Shown piece after piece: positions 7,601 through 15,016 of a stretch of DNA of 16,709 bases; the stretch's first letter is position 1, and each line of letters begins with the position of its first letter. The translations under genes were made by a program, and so were the position numbers. The notes beneath the pieces are model-generated. The model worked only from the letters and a program-made list of their open reading frames with translations. It ran no database searches and was not told the DNA's origin. The DNA comes from Thermofilum sp. (lineage in GTDB: Archaea; Thermoproteota; Thermoprotei; Thermofilales; Thermofilaceae): assembly GCA_020832965.1 (NCBI GenBank), contig JAJHRM010000026.1, positions 1 through 16,709 of the forward strand, written 5' to 3'.

Positions 7601-7916
7601 GAAAGAAAAAATCGAAGATATTGAGAAATCTCTAGAAGATCTTGAAAATGCTATAAAAGAAGTTAAAGATCAGTTAAGATTATTGGAATTTACTAACATA
7701 ACTTACGATGAGTTAATGGAAAGTATAAAATATGATCTAAGCTTAGTATCTAATATGAGAATGTACGAGATGAATCAATACATTAGAAATATTTCTGAAA
7801 TCATCAAGGAAATGGTAACTAAATTGAAAAGTTTTAAAGAGGAAACGCTTAAATATTCTGATCCTAGAATGGAAAGTTTAATTTCCAAAATATTAAGCGA
7901 TGTTTACGGTGGCTAA
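4677..7916 (+). CDS. large P-loop ATPase with long helical/coiled-coil C-terminal region (DpdH/BrxC-like in design)
   Basis: The 1079-aa protein has a Walker A motif APYGSGKTT at residues 60-68 and a Walker B motif VLFIDEVEEA at 171-180 (D175, E176). After these comes an AAA+-like small region with a possible sensor strand TILAFGPSA. The part from about residue 650 to the end is rich in Lys, Glu and Ile with heptad-like spacing and is probably long coiled coil. No nuclease or methylase motif is visible. It is the first gene of the operon, with a TATA box at leaderless distance that supports the ATG. Size and position resemble the large ATPases of bacterial Dpd (DpdH) and BREX (BrxC/PglY) systems, but this is similarity of layout rather than demonstrated homology. 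The DNA is GC-rich over the ATPase core and abruptly AT-rich after about 6640. A role as ATP-driven sensor or scaffold is inferred. Confidence 0.8.
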   Translation: MQALPPEEAYCDESGWCDLSEDHKSLREQLEEYIRKYIEGVPHLVGEGGWEEWRTPILVAPYGSGKTTLMRYLFRYCWRQLKVPALLVNLSEIVEFARQQGLRGKVLEDKLPGIIKEFFELKLNEIKISIERNKKLPDEFVPPGKKLEEYLLPASELVNIIEKYNAGGTGVLFIDEVEEAYKDLTAIISYETSPFRGLADKIKDRASSVFTILAFGPSAALREVSSGPAAWRMVRFDIPFLSKENIKRILEQQLEIKDYLDLLSNTVWWFSRGRIAWVYKLINEKVPSNIVNCLSGNKIDSLKDVLTSDALSATQIIEGVPLLDGHELQQLLRSTTNKGYAKLLLITSALVGPIPVDQLKKWGIDENILSFAPRSWFVVGQAFCSVEGLTAAIVEKLKARLEKEGLKEEAVKRAESLARKVLGAWSLEGKLLYDLEALKSLKDLAADYAYDVYRDEPQIGEALRELRLEALNISTETAGTLHVALSPTCIKTIFPPAVLVPTFGAAKEVRVKELYDEVDKLLDDLDEMNKYSTKIKNILNLSELKESLMFVYPSKAREKEIRRAVLEYFKKTKERIIVLLVGPERNSEELMKELSKSMLFKTIAYAAPLTERAALYLASLLYNLAHEESYVEELARGGEKVDKLDRRVFEWYNYLLRVQINEAQRKMRDRDKILNENILKLIESVHEAKGREIGSQQAYLFYLNAAFPENNNYLIEVIKRLENVRESYEKLINIMSREIYPEGLDVNKILDEELFSDLRLLCTSGEKFLNRVTKLNNEIAKIESLFNLISEINYLMPSYDTVVDSKRFIENIVQTARLIKEIILKSSEYVSEIIIEDLAYILISHILKGRDLIVQPTVRNEIPIKMKSFIINFINPTIVVLDKMEISFKNLGIDITSRTNQIRSALHSLMDNINSLREIAQIEEEIGMKVREYLLRLSLVDGIKFEERRQVRGTKGFLNVFVENIFNYDKYIRLLKEKIEDIEKSLEDLENAIKEVKDQLRLLEFTNITYDELMESIKYDLSLVSNMRMYEMNQYIRNISEIIKEMVTKLKSFKEETLKYSDPRMESLISKILSDVYGG

Positions 7917-7917
7917 T

Positions 7918-9045
7918 ATGAGCGAGCGGGTTCCGCTTAAACTGCGCGAAATCAGTAAAAAAGTAATTGAAAGGTTGGAAATAATAAAAACTCAGAGGGA
8001 AGAGCTTATAAAAATCTTAGAAAAAATTGTAGAAGATGTTGAGAAAATTAAAGATTCCGTGGGCGATGTCTCATTCTTGAGGGACGCGATACCGCGAGAC
8101 GCTCTAAAGAGTCCGATCGTTATAAGTGAAGCCAGAAGGATTCTGGAAGAAGTTGAGAGAAGGGGGGCTGATGCGCTACGAAGCGCCCTTGCAAAACACT
8201 TGGGATGCGCACCGCTCTTTTACAACCAGAACTTAACGTTTGAAAAGATGTATGAACTGTATAAGAAGACAATTAAGTTGTTGGATAATGTTGTTAACAA
8301 GGATAAAATAAAGAGCTTTATATGTCATAACATGAGTACCTATAAGCTCACGTTAGAGGAGCTGCTTTTGCGCGAGAAAATTCTTAGAGAATTGGATAAC
8401 AAGCTAAAGTATTTCAGCAGCATGAAATTTAAGTTTATAGAATTATCTCCTAGCGAGGTATTATGGAATTTTATCAGGAACCAGCACGTGGATGAATTGC
8501 AAAATGTATTGAATAAAATTACTTCTCTAATAGAGTTCTTCGCTAAAATAGATGTTTTAAATCCGATTGATTGCAAGTACTCCACGGCGCTCGCTCGACG
8601 CTTGTGCGAAGATTACAACGATGCGGTGGAGGATTCTAAGAGGGTTCTAGACGAGAGCAAAAAAGTTTTCTTTGAAATTATTGAACCAGATATAGCTATA
8701 AAAGAACTAGAAAAATGCAGGGCCGAATATGAGAAATCGTTGATGATGCTTCAAAGGGTGAATGACAGAATAGGTTTACTGAAAAGAAAGTTTGACATCG
8801 CCGAAGCCGATATCGCGAGCGCGCTCAAGCGAATCGACGAGAGGGTCAGCAGGCTAAACCTGAGCCCGCTGCAGCAGTCGATCATCGAAAGATTGAGCAG
8901 CACAGGCGAGAAGGTGGGCGAAGCGAGACTCGAGAGGCTCGTCGGGGAGCTGAGCCAGAGCTTGGGCGCTCGACCGGAAGAGCTGCTCCCCGAGCTGTAC
9001 AAGCTGTGCGAGATGGGGCTCGTCGAGTGCGTGGTGAGAGCGTGA
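7918..9045 (+). CDS. coiled-coil protein with winged-helix-like C-terminus
   Basis: The 375-aa product is almost entirely helical. An N-terminal coiled coil (about residues 1-50) and a second long charged helical stretch (about 225-300) are visible. The last 60 residues (SPLQQSIIERLSS, then ARLERLVGELSQSLG, then LPELYKLCEMGLVECV) have the helix-helix-helix-wing pattern of a winged-helix DNA-binding domain. I chose ATG 7918, one base after the upstream TAA, with a GGTGG about 5 bp ahead. An ATG at 7900 would overlap the ATPase gene by 17 bp. The stop overlaps the helicase start by 4 bp, so translation is probably coupled. No enzyme motif is seen. Its place between ATPase and helicase fits a structural or DNA-recognition subunit, perhaps the counterpart of DpdI, which I cannot confirm. 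Confidence 0.75.
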   Translation: MSERVPLKLREISKKVIERLEIIKTQREELIKILEKIVEDVEKIKDSVGDVSFLRDAIPRDALKSPIVISEARRILEEVERRGADALRSALAKHLGCAPLFYNQNLTFEKMYELYKKTIKLLDNVVNKDKIKSFICHNMSTYKLTLEELLLREKILRELDNKLKYFSSMKFKFIELSPSEVLWNFIRNQHVDELQNVLNKITSLIEFFAKIDVLNPIDCKYSTALARRLCEDYNDAVEDSKRVLDESKKVFFEIIEPDIAIKELEKCRAEYEKSLMMLQRVNDRIGLLKRKFDIAEADIASALKRIDERVSRLNLSPLQQSIIERLSSTGEKVGEARLERLVGELSQSLGARPEELLPELYKLCEMGLVECVVRA

Positions 9046-11825
9046 GCGCTAGTCCACTGCTCCAGTACCTCGACAGAGGGCTCGTCGAGGCCTTCAAGAG
9101 GACGGGGCGCGACGAGCTCTTCCTCCGCAACTACGTCGCCAACGCGGTGCTGTCGTGGATAGAGGAGAGGGAGCAGGAGCTGATCCGGGACATGAGGTAC
9201 GACGCTTGGGTTCGGGTTGACGCCCAGCAGCTCCTAGACAGGGTAAGCGGCTTCGTGGAGAGGTACCTGAGGGCGCACGGCTTCGAGCCGCCGGCCAGGG
9301 TCTTCGAGGAGGGGAGGGAGTTGGACGCGCTGGCGGAGATCATCTGCTGGCTCAACGAGCGCGGGATCTACGACGACGGAGTGAGCCGGTACCTCGCGAT
9401 CAAGGGCTTCGGCGGCGGCGACCTGAGGGGTTTCGTGCGCCGCCGCCTGGAGGAGGGGAACCTCGAAGTGAGGTCGCGCTTCATCGAGATGGCGTTCTAC
9501 CTAGCGCGCGTCCGGCAGCGCTTCCGCGACAACACGGTGTTCGACGCGCGCCCGCTGGTGAGCCGCGTCTTCGCATTCTTCGTCCCGCGGGAGATGCCGG
9601 TGGGCACCATCGAGGTCGAAGAAGCTTTCGAAAAGGTTTTCGGGGACGTTTACGAGCTCATGAAGGCGTTCTTCTCGTTCCTGAGGGTCCCAGCGGACCC
9701 CTCGGAGTACAAAGGGCTCCTGAGGCTGATAGCGGAAAGCTTCTTCAAGAAGTTTAAAGAATGGTACAAGAACATGAACGTGGATTTCAGGTTCTACGAC
9801 TTCCAGGTGGAGGGGATCAAGGCGATCCTAGAAGAGGCGAAGAACGCGCTGCAGCAAGAGGGGAAGAGGGGCGTCGTGCTGGAGGCGCGGACGGGGAGTG
9901 GGAAGACGGAAGCTTTCCTCATAGCCTCGATTCTAGCGGTGCTCGCGTACAGGCTTGCGCTGCTCGCGGCCGCCGAAAAGGGGGCTGTGCGCGAAGAAGC
10001 GCGGAGCCCCTTGGTGGTGATCACTTACCCGCGGCGGGCGCTGGCGACGGACCAGTTCAAGCGGTTACTAAGATACGTTTACATATTTAACGATTCTTTA
10101 AAAGATGTTCTATCTAACCCAGAACTTATAGATCGATTGAAGATCCATATCTCCATGAATTTTGCTGAAGTTAGATACATAGAAAATTTGAGAAGAAAAT
10201 TAGAAAAAGAATATACAAATATACCGCCTTGTAGAAGTAGGCCTCGCGAACTCGATTTGACGTACACTAAAGTATTCGCATGCAGAGAAGATGATGGCTG
10301 TATCGCTGTTGAATTACCATATGTTTTTTCACCCGATGGAACCAGATTGAAAGCAAAGATAACCGATTTGAATTTCAACAATTTAAAATACAACTTAAAA
10401 CATCTTTGGTGGAGAAAGCCTCAGGGTACCGAGGAGGTGATAGATTTCGTGCGGGCTTTCAAAGAGTTGGTCTACGAAGAGCCGGGGGACATACACGTTA
10501 CTGTCCTTGAAACTTTGCGGCGCGACCTGCTGCAGCGCCGTGCCCAAAAGATATTCGGTGCGCAAGGACACGTGGGTCCTCTGATATTCGTCATCGACGA
10601 AGTCCACTTGTACACCGGCGTGTTCGGGGCGCGCGCCGCTTACCTACTGGATAGAGTGCTGTCCAGAGTCAAGCTCCAGACCGGGAGGAGGGGGGCGGTT
10701 TTCGTCTGCTTGAGCGCCACGATACCGGGCGGCGAGGATTTCGTGAGAAGGTTCCTCGGAGCGGGAAGCGTCAGGAGCGGGATCAAGCCGCACCGCACGA
10801 TCCCGATGGGGGGCGAGTACATCTACGTCGTTGTGCCGGCTCTGGGGGTTGAGCACTTATCGGTGAGCATCCAGTCCGTGATGGTCCTCCACACGAACAT
10901 GCCAGCGTACCCGTTGAGGGGAGGCAGGCGCAAAAAGACGCTGGTCTTCGCCGACAGCCTCGATGTGGTTTACAGGCTCCGCGTCGATCTGCGCGATGCG
11001 ATGTGCGAGAAGAGGCTGCAGGATTTAAGGAACGCCAGAAGCGTGCTCTTTTACGATACGCTTACCGACCTGAACGATAAAGAAAAGGATGTAGAAGAAG
11101 CTCTTACGTTGCTTTCTGGGCTCGAAAAACTGAATTCCTGGCGGGAGGGCGAGCTGTGGTGGCCCTACTCGCTGGAAGACGGCGGGAGCGCGCTCGGGTT
11201 GGCTGTATACACCGGTAGGGAGAAAGAGGAGATAGTGAACGCCGACCTGGTGGTGACGGATTCGGCGCTGGAGGTCGGAGTCGACTACGACGACGTAGCG
11301 GTGATCTACCAGCACGGCGCGCCGCTGAGCTTCGCGGCGCTCATCCAGCGCGCGGGGAGGGGCGGGCGGCTGATGAAGGACAACCCGCTCGTCCGGGCGG
11401 CGGTAGCGGTGATGCTTTCGCCCTACCTGCCGACGCAAGCCGCCATGCTGGAGCTGCTGCTCCGCAGCGGCGGGAGCTTGCAGAGCCTGCTGGAAAGGGA
11501 GCGGCTGCCTCTGGCGGTCGAGAACAGCGCAGTCATAGAGCAGAGCATCGTGGAAGCTATTTTGGACTATCTGACAGTAAAAGACTACCCGGATCAGCAA
11601 GCCGAGGAAATGTTTGAAAGTAAAGAAGAAAAAGTTTTGTATATAAAGCTTGAAAAAATAAAAGATTTTGAAAAATTCTTAGCGAGGATCTTGAGAGAAA
11701 ATGAATTAGAAATAATGAATTATCTAAGGGAAATTTTTAAAGATAGACTAAATGCAGAAAGAAAAATTGATGAAGTTTTATCGGAGTTAAAAGGTGAGTT
11801 ACGATCAGCAGGTGAGGGTAGATGA
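9042..11825 (+). CDS. superfamily 2 DEVH-type helicase (DpdJ/DrmA-like)
   Basis: The 927-aa protein has a helical N-terminal region (1-245), then ordered SF2 motifs: a Q-like segment FRFYDFQVEGIKA (249-261), Walker A ARTGSGKTEAF (282-292), motif Ia TYPRRALATDQF (328-339), DEVH (519-522), SAT (558-560), ALEVGVDY (742-749) and QRAGRGGR (769-776). The ALEVGVD and QRAGRGGR forms resemble helicases that work with DUF1998 proteins. Between motifs Ia and II lies an AT-rich insert with three cysteines (C397, C414, C420). The GTG start at 9042 overlaps the preceding TGA (GTGA), which is preferred over a GTG at 9006 that would extend into the upstream gene. The stop overlaps the next ATG by 4 bp (ATGA). 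It probably unwinds or translocates on DNA for the restriction module. No nuclease motif is seen in this protein. Confidence 0.9.
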   Translation: MSASPLLQYLDRGLVEAFKRTGRDELFLRNYVANAVLSWIEEREQELIRDMRYDAWVRVDAQQLLDRVSGFVERYLRAHGFEPPARVFEEGRELDALAEIICWLNERGIYDDGVSRYLAIKGFGGGDLRGFVRRRLEEGNLEVRSRFIEMAFYLARVRQRFRDNTVFDARPLVSRVFAFFVPREMPVGTIEVEEAFEKVFGDVYELMKAFFSFLRVPADPSEYKGLLRLIAESFFKKFKEWYKNMNVDFRFYDFQVEGIKAILEEAKNALQQEGKRGVVLEARTGSGKTEAFLIASILAVLAYRLALLAAAEKGAVREEARSPLVVITYPRRALATDQFKRLLRYVYIFNDSLKDVLSNPELIDRLKIHISMNFAEVRYIENLRRKLEKEYTNIPPCRSRPRELDLTYTKVFACREDDGCIAVELPYVFSPDGTRLKAKITDLNFNNLKYNLKHLWWRKPQGTEEVIDFVRAFKELVYEEPGDIHVTVLETLRRDLLQRRAQKIFGAQGHVGPLIFVIDEVHLYTGVFGARAAYLLDRVLSRVKLQTGRRGAVFVCLSATIPGGEDFVRRFLGAGSVRSGIKPHRTIPMGGEYIYVVVPALGVEHLSVSIQSVMVLHTNMPAYPLRGGRRKKTLVFADSLDVVYRLRVDLRDAMCEKRLQDLRNARSVLFYDTLTDLNDKEKDVEEALTLLSGLEKLNSWREGELWWPYSLEDGGSALGLAVYTGREKEEIVNADLVVTDSALEVGVDYDDVAVIYQHGAPLSFAALIQRAGRGGRLMKDNPLVRAAVAVMLSPYLPTQAAMLELLLRSGGSLQSLLERERLPLAVENSAVIEQSIVEAILDYLTVKDYPDQQAEEMFESKEEKVLYIKLEKIKDFEKFLARILRENELEIMNYLREIFKDRLNAERKIDEVLSELKGELRSAGEGR

Positions 11826-14293
11826 TAGTAGATCTCTTAGAATATATTGATGAATTGGAGGTGCTGAAAAAGTATATTCCGTCGAAACTATTTGCCGAAA
11901 CATCTCTTCCGGAAGTATGCATAAGAGCTGGGCGTAAACGCTACGAGCATGAAGATGTAGAGAACGCCATTGCTAGCTGCGTACCAGGGCGCGTCACATT
12001 CAGGTGGGATCGTTCAGGGCACATCATTCCGCTCAGAACAGATAATGTTTACGGTGTGTACGTCGACATCACAAATCGGATTAGCGGCGGCAACTTAGAG
12101 GGGACGGAGGGCGTCGTCGATCAAATCCCAGATGAATGGAGACATTATATACATAAAAGGACGAAAATTGTTAGACCATCTACTATAAATGTTTACAGAT
12201 ATTCCAATAACAAAGAAGAAATTATTTGGAGAATTAGAATCGGTCATCCGCTAGAAATGCATCGTATCGAGAGCATTAAGAAGAAAGTATTCATTGTAGA
12301 TAAGTCGACAACGGCGTACCCGATTGTGAAGAATGTCCCTATCGGCGCATTACCCTCCGAAGAGCACGAAATAAACGAATACTCTCCCTTCGTTAAATTC
12401 ACCAATCTCTCGGAAAGGAACGTTCTCAGATTCGTGTATTCTGTGGTGTTCCGCGGCGTTACGCGGGTGGTGGAAAGCCCTCCCAGCTATCTTCCCAAGC
12501 TAAATGAGGTTTCCGAGAGAGCGAAGGCGCGAGTGGATGTCACACACGTTGGGATTCCGGCAAGTGTAGGAGTCTCAGGGGGAACTCCAGAACCGTTGCT
12601 TTACGGGTACTATATTAAGAACACAAATATTCTTAAAATAAATCTACCAGAACATGTTGAAAAATTTATAAATGAGTTCTTAGAGAAAGTAGAGAATTGT
12701 TTGCAAGCTGAAGATTCTTCAAGTATATCATTGAAGCAGCATTTCATTCGTATATTATTCAATGACATACTTTACAATATTTCATTAAATGTATTAATCA
12801 ACAATCCATCGTTGATAAATAAATTGAGAAATCCTTACTTCAGCGACATCCTAGAGTATTATTTAACATTCAGCCAAATATTCCTGCTTCTAAAATTATT
12901 TAATGGAGGAAATTTAGAAGAGCTTTTACAGAACTTTAAATGTGAAATAGGTCAAGCTATCAGTGATAGCATATCATTAGATAGCAAAGGTGCAAAAGGC
13001 GATAAAGCATTTTTGTTGAAATTCGTGAAGGGATTACTTAAGATTCCTCTAAGACGTATAGTAAGAGAAAATGATACAATAAAAGCAAATGATGTAGTAA
13101 ATTACTGCGATTCAATTCTAGAAAAATGCATTAATCGCGCTAACATAAAGAGGATTTTGAAGTTCGTTATCCTGCACACTATATCGCACGGGCTCATTAG
13201 AAACTCTTTGATAGAGGTCGGCGGAGTAGGGGGGCACCTGCTCCAGGAAGGCGGTCTCAGGTCGCCGTGGGAGTATTCACGGCCAGGGTTCGAGGCGTAC
13301 ATTTTCGAGCTATCGGACGGCGGGTTGGGGGTCGTCAAATCGTTCATGGAGAACGCTGAGAGAGACCCTCAAGGCGCGCTTTACAGCTTCATCCGCGCTT
13401 TTGGGCACTGCATCATTGGGGTGCCGGAGGACTTGATCTACTACGCTTTCCTTAAAGCGAAAGCCCTTAGAGAAAAAAGTTCGTTTGAGCGCGACTTTGA
13501 AAAATATTTGGATCAAGCTATAGACGAGCTGGGGGTGCTGGTTCTTCGCGAGGAGCGCGAGGAAGCAAAGAAACTGTTCTTCAACATCGCGCAAGAGCAT
13601 GGAGGTAAAGGTTTAGAGTACCTCATGGAGGTTCTAGATGCTAGGTTCGATTTTGAAAATGAATTTTTGAGAACACCAACTCCAGAAGAACTAACATTGT
13701 ACATCATGCAGCGTATAGATAGATTAAGTAGTGTAAAAGAGTATCTAATAAAAGCGCTTAAAGCTTACTGCGAGAGGCCATCATTCAAACAACAGTTTGA
13801 TGATATAAAAAGAGAATATATAATCTTTAGGCAAGTTAGCGAAAATGACTGGGTAGAATCATTTTTAAATGATATTTCCAATCTATTGAAATTGAACAAA
13901 GAATCAGAAATTTTGATAAAATTCATATACAATGCTAGAAATAAAGACGAAAAAGAAGAGAGAAGAGAATTAGTGCGCAGACTCGCCGAGGAGATATTCA
14001 ACATAATTCTCTCCTCATTCTCGCGCTACTTCCTCTTGACCTGCAACTCCGCGTGCGGCTGGTGTTACGTTAACACGCGGAGCTGCGAGGAGGTTCAAGA
14101 CCCCTTGCTGCAAGTGCACACGCTCAACAGGAAGCTCCTCAACCTTTACGTTGCCTGGATTATAAGGAGGTTAGCAGAGACAGGCGGCCACGGGAAGGTG
14201 GAGGTCCGGAGGCTCGAGAGCGGCGAGCGCGCCCGGGAGGACGCCATCAACGTGCGGATAGGGGGTGAGGAGTACTCGATAGCCGTGAGATGA
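11822..14293 (+). CDS. DUF1998-type protein, helicase partner (DrmB-like)
   Basis: The 823-aa protein shows the DUF1998 pattern: FVILHTISHGLIRNSL at about 448-463, then YIFELSDGGLGVVKSF at about 493-508. A C-terminal cluster C741-x3-C745-x2-C748-x6-C755 lies within LLTCNSACGWCYVNTRSC and is probably a zinc site, as in other DUF1998 proteins. The N-terminal 260 residues contain a mixed strand region, including PIVKNVPIGALPS. An AT-rich helical block occupies about 265-440. The ATG overlaps the helicase stop by 4 bp, so the two are translationally coupled. In DISARM, drmB (DUF1998) follows the drmA helicase; in other systems DUF1998 is fused to the helicase. Here the pair is encoded as two chains. 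The molecular role of DUF1998 is poorly known; partnering with the helicase on DNA is inferred. Confidence 0.85.
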   Translation: MIVDLLEYIDELEVLKKYIPSKLFAETSLPEVCIRAGRKRYEHEDVENAIASCVPGRVTFRWDRSGHIIPLRTDNVYGVYVDITNRISGGNLEGTEGVVDQIPDEWRHYIHKRTKIVRPSTINVYRYSNNKEEIIWRIRIGHPLEMHRIESIKKKVFIVDKSTTAYPIVKNVPIGALPSEEHEINEYSPFVKFTNLSERNVLRFVYSVVFRGVTRVVESPPSYLPKLNEVSERAKARVDVTHVGIPASVGVSGGTPEPLLYGYYIKNTNILKINLPEHVEKFINEFLEKVENCLQAEDSSSISLKQHFIRILFNDILYNISLNVLINNPSLINKLRNPYFSDILEYYLTFSQIFLLLKLFNGGNLEELLQNFKCEIGQAISDSISLDSKGAKGDKAFLLKFVKGLLKIPLRRIVRENDTIKANDVVNYCDSILEKCINRANIKRILKFVILHTISHGLIRNSLIEVGGVGGHLLQEGGLRSPWEYSRPGFEAYIFELSDGGLGVVKSFMENAERDPQGALYSFIRAFGHCIIGVPEDLIYYAFLKAKALREKSSFERDFEKYLDQAIDELGVLVLREEREEAKKLFFNIAQEHGGKGLEYLMEVLDARFDFENEFLRTPTPEELTLYIMQRIDRLSSVKEYLIKALKAYCERPSFKQQFDDIKREYIIFRQVSENDWVESFLNDISNLLKLNKESEILIKFIYNARNKDEKEERRELVRRLAEEIFNIILSSFSRYFLLTCNSACGWCYVNTRSCEEVQDPLLQVHTLNRKLLNLYVAWIIRRLAETGGHGKVEVRRLESGERAREDAINVRIGGEEYSIAVR

Positions 14294-14296
14294 CGT

Positions 14297-15016
14297 ATGG
14301 TGGAGGTCCTGCTCACGCCGCGCAGCGGCAGGCTCGATAGGGTCTTCGCGCGCTTCCTGCTGGAGGAGGCGAGGGTGAGGGGCGGCTCTCTCTACATAGT
14401 TTCCCCTTGGATCTCCGACGTCAGGTTCGAGAGGCGCCTGATATACCTCCCCTACCTCGATGCGGGCGGCGTCCTGGAGGCGCTGGAGCAGCTGGCGAGC
14501 GCGGGGAAGAGCGTGTTCGTCGTGACGAGGTACTACGACGACGTGCTAAGGCCCGACCTGCTGTACACGTGGGCGTACACGTGGGCGTTGCTCGAGCGGG
14601 GGTCGCGCGAGGAGCTCGACGAGCTGTGGCGCGAGCTGAAGGACGACGTGGAGTCCGCTCTGCGCAGGGTCGAGGCGCTGGACGCGCTCCTCCGCATGGA
14701 GGGGGTTCGCGTGAGGTTCAACAACAGGGTCCACGCGAAGCTCTACGTCGGCGAGAGGCTCGCGATCATCGGCTCCGCCAACCTCACATTCATGTCGACC
14801 CGCAACGAAGAGTGCGTGATCGTCGCTAGCAGGGATGGGGACGGGGACCTGTACCGCCGAGCCCGCGAGTACGCCGAGGAGGTGTACGCGAACGCCGGCG
14901 AGGAGCGGGCGTTCGAGAGGGTGTACTTGAGCAAGCTGCGGCGGCTCGAGAAGCTCGGCTTGAGGTTCCCCAGCCTGGAGTCGCTCAGGGAGTGGCTGCG
15001 CGAGCTGGCGGCTTAG
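14297..15016 (+). CDS. phospholipase-D-family protein, single HKD motif (DpdK/DrmC-like)
   Basis: The 239-aa protein has one PLD/HKD motif: H146-A-K148, then E153 where the canonical Asp would be, then GSANLT at 159-164. An N-terminal SLYIVSPWIS strand (31-40) is typical of PLD nucleases near the active site. PLD enzymes need two HKD motifs, so this one would work as a dimer. Family members include DNases such as Nuc and BfiI and the PLD subunits of DISARM (DrmC) and Dpd (DpdK). It is the best candidate for the DNA-cutting subunit of the operon, although some DrmC proteins are dispensable and the Asp-to-Glu change needs testing. ATG lies 3 bp after the previous stop. The last 32 bp overlap the 3' end of the converging DpdA-like gene. 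Confidence 0.85.
   Translation: MVEVLLTPRSGRLDRVFARFLLEEARVRGGSLYIVSPWISDVRFERRLIYLPYLDAGGVLEALEQLASAGKSVFVVTRYYDDVLRPDLLYTWAYTWALLERGSREELDELWRELKDDVESALRRVEALDALLRMEGVRVRFNNRVHAKLYVGERLAIIGSANLTFMSTRNEECVIVASRDGDGDLYRRAREYAEEVYANAGEERAFERVYLSKLRRLEKLGLRFPSLESLREWLRELAA

Noticed and set aside
9006..9041. Upstream GTG start for the helicase at 9006
   Set aside because: It would overlap the preceding gene by 40 bp, and the added residues (Arg/Gly-rich) look non-coding. GTG 9042 overlapping the stop as GTGA is the usual arrangement.
11025..11600. 191-aa minus-strand ORF inside the helicase gene
   Set aside because: It is opposite conserved helicase motifs and has no promoter or recognisable family; a shadow ORF.
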